From the NCBI RefSeq assembly GCF_023028345.1, contig NZ_CP095487.1, positions 2,666,001 through 2,730,000 on the forward strand: 64,000 bases of DNA. The letters are read 5' to 3'. The position numbers and the translations under genes were made by a program. Positions 51,803-60,434 of this stretch are shown here, piece by piece. Each line of letters opens with the position of its first letter. Position 1 is the first letter of the stretch. The notes below the pieces were generated by a model, which saw only the letters and a list, made by a program, of their open reading frames with translations, did no database searches and was not told where the DNA came from. This stretch comes from Halorientalis marina (GTDB taxonomy: Archaea > Halobacteriota > Halobacteria > Halobacteriales > Haloarculaceae).

Positions 51803-53158
51803 ATGGCAGACCCGCGCGAGCCGTCGGTTAACGTCCCGCGGGGCGAGTTCGACTTCGACCACCGCCCGGAGACCGACCAGTCCTTCGAGAACGCGCTGGC
51901 GAAGGCCCGGGCTGGCGACCGCCTCGCCGTCGCCGATGCCGTCGAACTCCTCACCACGGGCAGCGACAGCGAGGGGATCGACCGCCGGCGCAAGGAGCGC
52001 GTCCTGGAGGCCGCCGACCGCCGCCGCGCCGAGGAGGTCGGCGAGGTCGTCACCTTCGTCGCCAACCTCAACAACAACGTCACGACGGCCTGTAACACCG
52101 GCTGCCTGTTCTGTAACTTCAAGGACCGCTCCGAGCAGTTCCGCTCCAGTCACGAAGCCGACCACCCCGGCTTCACGAAGACACCCGCCGAGTCACGCGA
52201 AATCGTCGAACGAGCCGTCGACCGCGGCATCTACGAGGTCACGTCGGTCTCGGGACTGCACCCCGCGTTCGCGCTCGACGCCGAGCACCGCGAACGCCTC
52301 GAAACGAGCGACCGCGAGGACCTGAACTACCGGCCACCAGGCGAGTACGACACCAACCCGGGGACCTACTGCGAGCAACTGCGGGCGATGAGCGTCGGCG
52401 GCGTCCACGTCCACTCGATGACGCCCGAGGAGGCCTACCACGCCCGCCGAGGCACCGACTGGTCCTACGAGGAGGTGTACGGCCGGCTACAGGACGCCGG
52501 CCTCGACAGCGTGCCGGGCACGGCCGCCGAAATCCTCGTCGACGAGGTGCGCGAAGTCATCTGTCCCGCCAAAATCGATACCGCGGAGTGGCTCGAAGCG
52601 ATGGAGGCCGCCGCGAACGTCGGGCTCGACCTCACGTCGACCATCATGTACGGCCACGTCGAGAACGAGGCCCACCGCGCGCTCCATCTGGACCGCGTCC
52701 GGGAGTTACAGGACCGGACCGGCGCGATCACGGAGTTCGTCCCCCTCTCTTTCGTCCACCACGACACGCCCCTGCACGACCGTGGGATGGTCGACGGCGG
52801 CGCGACGACCGACGAGGACGAACTCATGATCGCCGTCTCACGGCTCTACCTCGACAACATCGAGCATATCCAGTCCTCGTGGGTGAAGTACGGCGACGCA
52901 CAGGGGCTGAAGATGCTCACCTGTGGCGCCGACGACTTCATGGGCACCATTCTCTCGGAGGAGATCACCAAACGCGCCGGCGGCGAGTTCGGCGAGTACC
53001 GCTCGGTCGCGGAGTACGTCGACATGATTTCCGCGGTCGGCCGGGTCCCGGCCGAACGTTCGACGGACTACCGGACGATCAGGACGGTCGACCCCGCCGA
53101 CCGCCCACACGGCCCGGAACTCGGCCCGACGGCCGACGGGACGCCGCTCGTGGAGTGA
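51803..53158 (+). CDS. cofH: FO synthase subunit 2 (CofH)
   Basis: A 451-residue radical SAM enzyme that, with CofG, makes the deazaflavin FO of coenzyme F420 from tyrosine and the ribityl-diaminouracil. Cluster cysteines are Cys97, Cys101 and Cys104 (ACNTGCLFCNF). It also has VSGLHPAF, HVHSMTPEEAYHARR and STIMYGHVEN. The N-terminal ~60 residues are a haloarchaeal extension. The start at 51803 follows from the TATA box. cofG and cofC are 3-5 kb away in the same window. Confidence 0.93.
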   Translation: MADPREPSVNVPRGEFDFDHRPETDQSFENALAKARAGDRLAVADAVELLTTGSDSEGIDRRRKERVLEAADRRRAEEVGEVVTFVANLNNNVTTACNTGCLFCNFKDRSEQFRSSHEADHPGFTKTPAESREIVERAVDRGIYEVTSVSGLHPAFALDAEHRERLETSDREDLNYRPPGEYDTNPGTYCEQLRAMSVGGVHVHSMTPEEAYHARRGTDWSYEEVYGRLQDAGLDSVPGTAAEILVDEVREVICPAKIDTAEWLEAMEAAANVGLDLTSTIMYGHVENEAHRALHLDRVRELQDRTGAITEFVPLSFVHHDTPLHDRGMVDGGATTDEDELMIAVSRLYLDNIEHIQSSWVKYGDAQGLKMLTCGADDFMGTILSEEITKRAGGEFGEYRSVAEYVDMISAVGRVPAERSTDYRTIRTVDPADRPHGPELGPTADGTPLVE

Positions 53159-53159
53159 A

Positions 53160-55196
53160 TCAGTCGGCCCCGTCCGCGGCGTCCAGGCCGGTAAACTCGA
53201 AACGTGCGCCACCGGACGCGCTCTCGGCGGTCTCGACCGTCCAGCCGTGTGCTTCGGCGATGTCGCCGACGATCGCGAGGCCGATCCCGGTGCCGTCGTC
53301 GCTGGTCGTGTACCCGAACTCGAAGAGGTCCTCGTCGGACGCCTCCGGCAGACCGGGACCGTCGTCTTCGAGGAAAAAGCCGCCGTCGAGGGCACCGACG
53401 CGGACGGTTGGCTCCTCGGCGTGAACGACCGCATTTCGGAGGAGGTTCTCGAGGAGTCGCCGGAGGCGGTCACGGTCGGCGGCGACGGTCGGCGGGTCGG
53501 CGACGGTCAGCGTCGCGGTGCCGGTTTCGACGGCGCGCCACGCCTCGCGGGTTACGGTCTCGATATCGACCGGTTCGGTCTCGGTGACGTGGCGCCCCTC
53601 TCGGGCGAGCGTCAGGACGTTTTCGACGATGTCCTCGACGCGGTCGTGGGCCTCGGCGACCTTCGCCAGCGATTCCTCTCGGCCATCCTCGCGTGCGAGT
53701 TCGAGGTGCCCGCGGGCGACTTCCAGGGGGTTGCGCAGGTCGTGAGAGACGACGCTTGCGAACCGTTCGAGTCGCTCGTTCTGTCGTTCGAGTTGCCGCT
53801 CGTGTTCCTTGCGCTCGGTGATGTCGCGGGCGTTGACGACGATCCCCTCGACGACGGGATCGTCCAGCAGATTGCGGCCGATTCCCTCCAGGTGATGCCA
53901 CTCGCCGTCCCACGCCTGCACGCGGAACTCGAACCGGTGGGTCTCGTCCGGTTCGGCGAGGCCGCACTCGAAAATATCGACGATCCGCTCCCGATCCTCG
54001 GGATGGATGAAATCGAGTGCGTCCTCACCGATCACGAACTCCGGCGATGCACCGAGGACGTTCTCGATGGCTGGCGAGGCGAACGTGATCGTCCCGTCCG
54101 CGTCGAGAACGAACACCACGTCGGACGCTTTCTCGACGAGGCGCTGGTGTCGCCGCTCGACCTCCCGGCGGTCGGTCACGTCCTGCAGGAGGAGCAACTG
54201 TCCGCCGCGCTCGTCCGTGGGATCGAGCGTGGTGAGGCGTGCCTGGACGTACTGCTGGTCGTCGGTGTCGAACGACACCTCGGTCCGGGTGCCGGCCCCA
54301 CCGTCGGCCACGAGCTGTTCGACCTCGGGGACGAGGTCGGGCAGTTCGCGCCCGACGGCCCTGTCCGGGTCCACGTCGAGGAGATCACTGGCCGCGGGGT
54401 TGAGGTCGACGACGCGGTCCGCCCTGTCGAGGACGACGAAGCCGTCGCGCATGTGCTGGACGACCCGCCGGCGGGCGACCGGTTCCAGGTCGAGCAACTC
54501 GTAGCGCGTGATTGCGAACGCGAGGAGCGCACCCGACACAGTGAACGCGACCGGCGAGAGTTCGACGGGCGGCCAGGGGCCGAGTTCCAGCACCGTCGTG
54601 ACGTTCACGAGCATCGGCACGGCAGCGCTCCCGACGAGTGCAGCGGCCTGGCCGCGATAGACCTGTTGTGACCCCAGGATCAGGCGCGCGAGCACGTACA
54701 TCCCCGCGAGGATGACGAGGTAGTTGACGGCTACGAAGAGGAAAAACAGCGGCTGGCGCGTGATCTGGGTGGCGAGAAACGAGCCGGCGTCGACCCGGTG
54801 TGTTCCCGTCCACAGGAGGCCGTGACTACTGTTCGTCAGCCCGAGGAGGGTGCCGACGAGTAACAGGCCAGCGACACCGCCGAACACGCGTGGGGTGAGC
54901 CACTCGTCGCGGTCCGTGTAGGCGAAGGTGAACACGAACCAGCCGAGGACGATGGCCGTCGCACCGACGTACTCTAGCTGTTCCGCGAGCACCGCCACCG
55001 ACAACTCGGTCCGGGAGAGCTTCAGCAGCGACGTGGCCGACCACCACGCCGCGCCCGCAACCATCCCGACGAGGCCGAAGACGACGGATTCCCGTCCATC
55101 CCGGTCGACCATGAACAATAGGAACCCTGTCAGTGACAGCGAGAGCGCGAACGAGACCAGCAACAGCGGGGTCACCGGCGTGTACTGCCAACCCAT
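53160..55196 (-). CDS. Seven-TM sensor histidine kinase with two PAS domains
   Basis: A 678-residue membrane kinase. An N-terminal 7TM module (residues ~5-230) is followed by two PAS domains (~240-345 and 350-470), an H-box VSHDLRNPLE (His485) and a HATPase domain with LRNAVVHAE, DDGPGLP and GTGIGLAIV. It is divergent from a bat-type HTH gene across 132 nt holding a 10-bp inverted repeat, a common haloarchaeal arrangement of sensor and regulator. The ATG at 55196 (MGWQYTPVTPLL) is chosen because the upstream frame has no membrane character. Confidence 0.87.
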   Translation of the reverse strand: MGWQYTPVTPLLLVSFALSLSLTGFLLFMVDRDGRESVVFGLVGMVAGAAWWSATSLLKLSRTELSVAVLAEQLEYVGATAIVLGWFVFTFAYTDRDEWLTPRVFGGVAGLLLVGTLLGLTNSSHGLLWTGTHRVDAGSFLATQITRQPLFFLFVAVNYLVILAGMYVLARLILGSQQVYRGQAAALVGSAAVPMLVNVTTVLELGPWPPVELSPVAFTVSGALLAFAITRYELLDLEPVARRRVVQHMRDGFVVLDRADRVVDLNPAASDLLDVDPDRAVGRELPDLVPEVEQLVADGGAGTRTEVSFDTDDQQYVQARLTTLDPTDERGGQLLLLQDVTDRREVERRHQRLVEKASDVVFVLDADGTITFASPAIENVLGASPEFVIGEDALDFIHPEDRERIVDIFECGLAEPDETHRFEFRVQAWDGEWHHLEGIGRNLLDDPVVEGIVVNARDITERKEHERQLERQNERLERFASVVSHDLRNPLEVARGHLELAREDGREESLAKVAEAHDRVEDIVENVLTLAREGRHVTETEPVDIETVTREAWRAVETGTATLTVADPPTVAADRDRLRRLLENLLRNAVVHAEEPTVRVGALDGGFFLEDDGPGLPEASDEDLFEFGYTTSDDGTGIGLAIVGDIAEAHGWTVETAESASGGARFEFTGLDAADGAD

Positions 55197-55244
55197 CGAC
55201 TGTTCTCGTCCCTCCCTCGGACGCCACGTCAATTGAATCTGTGG

Positions 55245-55300
55245 ACCGTTTCGGCGACGGCGACCGAGTGAACTCACCTCCGAAGGGAGACCGAAACGGT
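55245..55300. promoter_or_regulatory. 10-bp inverted repeat across a divergent promoter
   Basis: ACCGTTTCGG (55245-55254) and CCGAAACGGT (55291-55300) are perfect inverted repeats 36 nt apart. The second arm overlaps the TATA-like region 28 nt before the HTH gene start. It is a candidate site for that regulator. Confidence 0.5.
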
Positions 55301-55328
55301 ATGACGGATGCCCGCGGAATCGATAGGT

Positions 55329-55982
55329 ATGCGGTACGTGACGGTGTTGGTCGAAACCGGTGGAGGGCCGCTCCATCCGACGGAACGGCCCGTCGCAGAG
55401 TCGACGGCGCTGACGCGGGTCGCCTTCCACCGCGTCGAGTTGCTTGAGGACGGGACCGGAATCGTCCTGGCCGAGCTCCGTGGCGACAAGGAGCGGTACC
55501 GGGACATCCTCGACGGCGACGACCGGATCTACGACTACACCGTGTCGGGCGGGGACACCTGGTACTCCTACGTCCACTTCGAGCCGCCGGCCCCACTACG
55601 GACCTTCCTCGAAACCCAGCGCGAGTCCGAGGTCATCCTCGAGATGCCCGTCGACATCCGCGACGACTGGACCTACAAGGTGACCTTCGTCGGCCGCGAG
55701 GAACAGTTCCGGGCCGAACTCGACGCCATGCCCGACTTCGTCGACACGCACGTCCTCCGGACCGGCAGTTACCGCCCCGACGTGGGCCAGTTGCTCGGCG
55801 AACTGACCGAGCGCCAGCGGGAGATCCTCGAAGTGGCCTTCGAGGCGGGCTACTACGAGGACCCCAGACAGACCACGCACGAGGAAATCGCCGACCGGAT
55901 CGGCTGTACCTCCGCGACCGTCGGCGAACACCTCCGGAAGGTCGAGGCCCGCGTGTTCGCCGAACTCCTTGGCGAGTCCTGA
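55329..55982 (+). CDS. Bat-type HTH regulator beside a sensor kinase
   Basis: A 217-residue regulator. It has the bat-associated N-terminal region (MRYVTVLVETGGGPLHPTER) and a C-terminal HTH-10 (LTERQREILEVAFEAGYYED, a THEEIADRIG turn and GEHLRKVEARVF). Divergent from the 7TM kinase gene, it probably acts in the same response and may regulate the shared promoter region. The ATG at 55329 is preferred to the upstream in-frame start at 55308. Confidence 0.85.
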   Translation: MRYVTVLVETGGGPLHPTERPVAESTALTRVAFHRVELLEDGTGIVLAELRGDKERYRDILDGDDRIYDYTVSGGDTWYSYVHFEPPAPLRTFLETQRESEVILEMPVDIRDDWTYKVTFVGREEQFRAELDAMPDFVDTHVLRTGSYRPDVGQLLGELTERQREILEVAFEAGYYEDPRQTTHEEIADRIGCTSATVGEHLRKVEARVFAELLGES

Positions 55983-56089
55983 TACTGCCGGACAGAAGTA
56001 CGTGGACGCCAACTGGCCGCTCGGGGCGAAATTGCGTGGATGACGACCGTTCAGGACATATGGCTTGCGAAAATCCTGTCCGGCAGTAT
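55982..56089. repeat. 108-bp element bounded by 14-bp perfect inverted repeats
   Basis: ATACTGCCGGACAG (55982-55995) and CTGTCCGGCAGTAT (56076-56089) enclose 80 nt in the gap between two convergent genes. The ends are also flanked by GAGTC-like sequence. The structure resembles a MITE or a remnant of an insertion element; a very long terminator stem is the alternative. Confidence 0.55.
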
Positions 56090-56092
56090 GAC

Positions 56093-57187
56093 TCAGGGAA
56101 CCGCGCCGTCGAGCACGGACCGGTAGCGCTCGCCGGCGTCGCCGGGGCCACGAAGCGCGGACAGAATCCGGTCGGAGAGCCACGTCTCGTCGACGAACAG
56201 TTCGTAGACCGGCAGGCGCTCGGTCAGCGGGACGCCCGCATCCGCGGCGATGTCCGCCAGTTCCCGGAGCGCGGGCCACTCGTAGTCCGGGTTGATGTGG
56301 TCGACGGTGACCGGCGAGACGCCGCCCAGGTCGTCGATGCCGCAGTCGACGACTTCGCGAGCGGGCGCGAGGTTCGGCGGCACCTGGATCGACACCTCGG
56401 CGGGCATCGCGGCCCGGGCCATCGCGACCGCGTGCCGGAGGGTCTCGACCGAGGGCTCGCCGTCCTGCCACCGCTCGTTTTCCGCCACCGGCTGGACGAT
56501 AATCTCCTGGACGTGGCCGTAGCGTTCGTGCAACTCGCGGATGGCGAGCAGGCTCTCGGCGCGGTGGCGCGGTTCCTCGCCGATGCCGACGAGGATACCC
56601 GTCGTGAACGGCACGCCGAGTTCGCCGGCCGTGCGGATAGTGTTGAGGCGCTGGCCCGGGTTCTTCGCCCGCGGACCGCCGTGGGCCTGCACGTCGGCGG
56701 TCGTTTCGAGCATGACGCCCATCGAGGCGTTCACGTCCGCGACCGTCGCCATCTGCTCGCGGGTCTGGTCGCCGGGGTTGGCGTGGGGGAGCAGGCCCTC
56801 GTCCAGCGCGATCTCGCAGGCCTCCCGGAGGTAGCTATGTATCGAGTCGTGGCCCCACTCGGCCAGCTGGTCGTGGACCTCGGTGTAGCGGTCGTCGGGG
56901 TCGTCGCCGAACGTGAACAGCGCCTCCGTACAGCCCGCGTCGGCCCCGCGGCGGACCGTCTCGCGGATCTCGCGGGGCGACATGAGGTCGGCCTCGCCGG
57001 GCGGGTCGTAGTAGGTGCAGTAGGTGCAGGTGTATCGGCAGGCCGTCGTCAGCGGGACGAAGACGTTCCGACAGTAGGAGAGTTCCGCGGCGGCCTCGAC
57101 GTCGGCGGGCCGGGTCGAGAGCAGGCGCTCGATCTCGGCCTCCCCGATGGAGAGGTCGACGCCGTACGCCTCGGTCCCGGGAATCAT
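56093..57187 (-). CDS. cofG: FO synthase subunit 1 (CofG)
   Basis: A 364-residue radical SAM enzyme, partner of CofH in FO formation. Cysteines Cys50, Cys54 and Cys57 (TACRYTCTYCTYYDPP) bind the cluster. GDDPDDRY, LPHANPGD, LETTADVQAHGGPRAKNPG and VPPNLAP are family segments. The ATG at 57187 (MIPGTEAYGVDL) is used; the frame upstream to 57235 is basic and not conserved. It is convergent with the HTH gene and 134 nt from the EthD-like gene. Confidence 0.93.
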   Translation of the reverse strand: MIPGTEAYGVDLSIGEAEIERLLSTRPADVEAAAELSYCRNVFVPLTTACRYTCTYCTYYDPPGEADLMSPREIRETVRRGADAGCTEALFTFGDDPDDRYTEVHDQLAEWGHDSIHSYLREACEIALDEGLLPHANPGDQTREQMATVADVNASMGVMLETTADVQAHGGPRAKNPGQRLNTIRTAGELGVPFTTGILVGIGEEPRHRAESLLAIRELHERYGHVQEIIVQPVAENERWQDGEPSVETLRHAVAMARAAMPAEVSIQVPPNLAPAREVVDCGIDDLGGVSPVTVDHINPDYEWPALRELADIAADAGVPLTERLPVYELFVDETWLSDRILSALRGPGDAGERYRSVLDGAVP

Positions 57188-57321
57188 TGGCGGTGCTGGT
57201 CGCTCCACGGGCAAACGCCTTGCGACAGCGGCCACTCCTTCGGGGAAGCCCTCCGGAGCAGGGGCGCGCGGTCGTCCCCGGGAGAACTATGGGCCCCGGG
57301 TCCGACTACCGTTCGTTACCG

Positions 57322-57639
57322 ATGTACAAACTCATCGTACACATCGACCGGAAAGAGGGGATGGACGAGGCGGACTTTCACGAGCACTGGGACGAGGAAC
57401 ACGTCCCCATCGTCGAGTCGATCCCGAACCTCGTGAAGTACACCACGTCGGTGCCGGTCGAACCGGACGCCGTGGACTTCGACGGCATCGCGGAACTGTA
57501 CTTCGAGGAGCGGGAGCACGTCGGCGAGGCCATCGAATCCGACGAGGGACAGGAGGCGCTCGCGGACCTGATCAACTTCACCGAGGCCGACCCGGACCAG
57601 GACATCGTCGAGGAGACGGTCAGGAAAGACGAGACCTAG
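57322..57639 (+). CDS. EthD-like dimeric alpha/beta barrel protein
   Basis: A 105-residue ferredoxin-like protein with [20 protein letters not shown] and [19 protein letters not shown], the EthD signature with conserved His and Trp. Members degrade small aromatic or ether compounds or act as accessory proteins; the role here is unknown. It lies between cofG and cofC, its last 4 nt overlapping the convergent cofC stop, so a link to F420 is only positional. Confidence 0.8.
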   Translation: MYKLIVHIDRKEGMDEADFHEHWDEEHVPIVESIPNLVKYTTSVPVEPDAVDFDGIAELYFEEREHVGEAIESDEGQEALADLINFTEADPDQDIVEETVRKDET

Positions 57640-58253
57640 CGGGTCACGCCGACACGGCCCTCGTCGACGGCCAGCGAGAAGCCCGCATCCGCGAGCCAGT
57701 CGCGGGCCGCGCCGTCGGCGTGGAGTAGCACCTCGACGAGGTCGGCGGGCTCGTCGACGTCCGTCGACAGGCGAAAGGAGTCGAGTTCGGTCAGCGTCGC
57801 GCCCGCGTCGGCCGCCGCCTGGCGGTGGTCCCTGATGGACGCGCCGTGGTAGTCCACGCGGAACTCGGGATGGCGGGTCAGGAAGGCGTTCGTGCCGCCG
57901 CCCCGTCCCGGAACGAGTACCACGTCGCCCGAGGCCGCGAACAGTCGCTCCAGCGCCGCGGGCGTTGCCAGCGCGAGGTCGGCCATGACGACCGCGAGCG
58001 CCGTTCCGTCGTCGACCCGTTCGCTCAGGACGGCGTTGACGGCGTCGGTCAGCGGCCGCTCGTCGACCGTCACCGGGGCGTCCACGTCGACTGGCCCGGT
58101 CGCCAGCACGTCGGGACGATGACCGGCGGCGCGGACGGCACCGAGCACGTCACGGAGCATCGCGCGGGCGAACGCCGCGCGCTCCGCCGCGGTGAGCGCC
58201 TCAGCGAGCCGCGTTTTCGGTGTTTCGGTCGCGAACGGGACGACGACGCGCAT
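57636..58253 (-). CDS. cofC: 2-phospho-L-lactate guanylyltransferase
   Basis: A 205-residue nucleotidyltransferase that activates phospholactate (or phosphoenolpyruvate) with GTP for attachment to [22 protein letters not shown] is the nucleotide-binding start. MADLAL replaces the catalytic Asp region, and [15 protein letters not shown] is the CofC signature. A leaderless GGTTTAGTAG box (rc of 58275-58284) is about 27 nt upstream. It completes the cofGHC set in the window. Confidence 0.9.
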   Translation of the reverse strand: MRVVVPFATETPKTRLAEALTAAERAAFARAMLRDVLGAVRAAGHRPDVLATGPVDVDAPVTVDERPLTDAVNAVLSERVDDGTALAVVMADLALATPAALERLFAASGDVVLVPGRGGGTNAFLTRHPEFRVDYHGASIRDHRQAAADAGATLTELDSFRLSTDVDEPADLVEVLLHADGAARDWLADAGFSLAVDEGRVGVTR

Positions 58254-58326
58254 ACCGGTCCGTGCTCGCGGTCGCTACTAAACCCACGGATTGTGCCTCG
58301 AAAATGGAAGGGAGACGAGCAGGCGG

Positions 58327-59103
58327 TCAGCGGAGTTTGTCGTAGTCGTCCTGCTGGTTCCGGTAGTACCAGACGCCGCCGACGACGAGGGCGAGCACCA
58401 GGACGCCGAGCCCGGCGAACAGCAGCATCTGCGTGGTCTGCTGGGACTGTTCTTTCTGGTTCGCGGTGTCGCGCGCGTCGTTGGCGATGGACTCGGCGTT
58501 GCCGAAGTTCCCGCTGTCGTACGCGGAGATCGCCTGGTCGAGTTCGCTCTCGGCTTCGGAGTCACCGCCCGCCTCGTCGATGGCCTGCTGTGCCTCGTCG
58601 ATGGCGTCGCGCGCGGCCTGGCTCTGCTCGGTGAAGTGGTGGACCTCGTAGGTCTTCAGCGTCTGGACGTTGTCACCGGTCTGGGACCGGATGGCGACGA
58701 CCGTGAAGTTCTCGGGGTTCGAGTAGTTGTACTCGTCGATGCCGGGCGTGTCGCCGACGATCTGGATGCGGATTTCGTCGCCGGTCGGGTCACTGGAGAC
58801 CTGCTGCTGGAACTCCTGACCACCGCCCTGCCACTGCTCGACGCGACTGCCCTGGTCGTACTTCTCGACGGTCCAGCTGACGTTGTTCAGTTCCGTCTCC
58901 AGGCGGAGCGTGTACTGGGAGTTCTCGGTGAACGCGTCGTCGATGGTGAACCGGGACTGGACCTCGTTGCCGACCTCGGACTCCTCGGGGACGTCCGAAG
59001 CCGTAATCGTGAGTGCGGCGGCTGTTCCGACGGCCCCCAGAAGGAGGACACCGACCAGCGCGAGCGCGACCGTCCGTTCAGAAGAGCGGATCCAACTCAT
59101 CAT
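58327..59103 (-). CDS. Exported membrane-anchored protein downstream of cetZ
   Basis: A 258-residue protein. The N-terminal segment VALALVGVLLLGAVGTAAAL is a signal or anchor, followed by a beta-rich extracellular domain (~35-155) with a Trp/Gln-rich strand. A helical region of Ala/Asp/Glu repeats comes next (ARDAIDEAQQAIDEAGGDSE, and SAYDSGNFGNAESIANDA, reminiscent of TPR-like helices). A C-terminal helix (~225-245) ends in NQQDDYDKLR. Both start codons (59103 and 59100) are Met. The first 26 nt overlap the end of cetZ, so expression is coupled with the tubulin. Confidence 0.7.
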   Translation of the reverse strand: MMSWIRSSERTVALALVGVLLLGAVGTAAALTITASDVPEESEVGNEVQSRFTIDDAFTENSQYTLRLETELNNVSWTVEKYDQGSRVEQWQGGGQEFQQQVSSDPTGDEIRIQIVGDTPGIDEYNYSNPENFTVVAIRSQTGDNVQTLKTYEVHHFTEQSQAARDAIDEAQQAIDEAGGDSEAESELDQAISAYDSGNFGNAESIANDARDTANQKEQSQQTTQMLLFAGLGVLVLALVVGGVWYYRNQQDDYDKLR

Positions 59104-60253
59104 CCTCGTCCTCGACCAACTCCTCTAAATTCGCTTTGCTTTCCTGCCGGATTTCGTCGATGTTCTCCTGGGCCTCGATAGCCACCTGCTGGAGCTCCTT
59201 GATCCGGGGCACGTCGTGGACGCCGGACAGCAGGATGACGCCGGCGACGTAGCCCGAATCGGGGACGGGGTAGTCCCCACCGCGCACTTCCATGCTGCCG
59301 GTCTGCTCTTCGAGCCATTTGCGCCCCCGTTCGATTCCCTTCCGATTGAGGTGCTGGGGCGGACCGCTCATCACCAGCAGGGCCCGCTCCGCGCCGTCGA
59401 TCTCACAGGGCAGCGTCAGCCGCCCGAGCGCGGCCTTCCGGACGAGGCTCGTGATCCGGTTGGTGGTGTTCGCGGTGTCCATGCCGTCGTCCTCGTCGCC
59501 CTTGAACCGGGAGAGGAGGCCGCCATCGCCCTCCTGTTCGACCTCCTCCGCGGCGTAGCCGACCGTCGAGACGCCACCGCCCGCGAGCGTGTTGATGATC
59601 TCCGAGGAGTCGACGACGCTCTCGGCGACCGCGCCGCCCTGTTCGACCTCGCCCGCGCCGAACAGGATGCTGAAGCGCTTGACGATTTCGTCGTTGATGG
59701 CCGCGTAGCCCCCCTCGACGGACTCGCCGGACTTCCGCCAGGCGTCGTTGTCGAACACGAGGAGGTTGTCGACCTCGCGGACGAACGTCTGGAAGGACCG
59801 GGCTGCGTTCAGCGTGTAGATACCTCCCTCGTCGCCCGCGGGGAGGATACCCATGCCGTAGACCGGCTCGGTGTAGATGCGCTTGAGGTGCTTCGCGAGG
59901 ACCGGCGACCCGCCCGACCCGGTCCCACCGCCCAGACCGGCGATGATGAGGAAGGCGTCGACCTCGTGGACGGGGATGTTGTCGATGGCCCCCTGAATTT
60001 CGTCGATGTCCTCCTCGGCGATTTCCGCGCCGAGTTCGTTGTCGGCCCCAACGCCGTGGCCCTTCACCCGTGCCTGCCCGATCAGCACGCGGTTCTCCTC
60101 CGGTACTCGTTCCAGTCCCAGTAAGTCGGCCTTCGCGGTGTTGACTGCCACCGCCGACCGCACGATCCTAGAGCCCGTCCGCTCGTCGTACTCCAGGAAC
60201 TTGTCGACGATTTTGCCGCCCGCCTGGCCGAAGCCGATCATCGCGAGTTTCAT
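59078..60253 (-). CDS. cetZ: CetZ tubulin-superfamily protein
   Basis: A 391-residue CetZ, the haloarchaeal tubulin/FtsZ relative controlling cell shape. It has MKLAMIGFGQAGGKIVDKF at the N terminus, the tubulin signature GLGGGTGSGG (~residues 104-113), GAEIAEEDIDEI, and the T7-like NTAKADL near residue 40. The acidic C-terminal tail (VEDEDDELDPLF) is where partners would bind. It polymerises with GTP. The start at 60253 is set by homology; an upstream in-frame Met at 60289 adds twelve non-conserved residues. The TATA-like ATAAAACTTATAG lies 35-50 nt upstream. Confidence 0.92.
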   Translation of the reverse strand: MKLAMIGFGQAGGKIVDKFLEYDERTGSRIVRSAVAVNTAKADLLGLERVPEENRVLIGQARVKGHGVGADNELGAEIAEEDIDEIQGAIDNIPVHEVDAFLIIAGLGGGTGSGGSPVLAKHLKRIYTEPVYGMGILPAGDEGGIYTLNAARSFQTFVREVDNLLVFDNDAWRKSGESVEGGYAAINDEIVKRFSILFGAGEVEQGGAVAESVVDSSEIINTLAGGGVSTVGYAAEEVEQEGDGGLLSRFKGDEDDGMDTANTTNRITSLVRKAALGRLTLPCEIDGAERALLVMSGPPQHLNRKGIERGRKWLEEQTGSMEVRGGDYPVPDSGYVAGVILLSGVHDVPRIKELQQVAIEAQENIDEIRQESKANLEELVEDEDDELDPLF

Positions 60254-60434
60254 AGCTATTCCGTATGCCAGGAAACAGTCGCATGGCATCTATAAGTTTT
60301 ATGCCCAAATATCAGCAATAAGAACGTCGTGATAAACGAGAATCGGAAGACAGCGGCCGAATCAATGCCGTATTACGCCCCCTCGAAAGGAGGGATTACT
60401 AATGTATGCACGCGAGGCGTGGCGGTCTGCCGGG

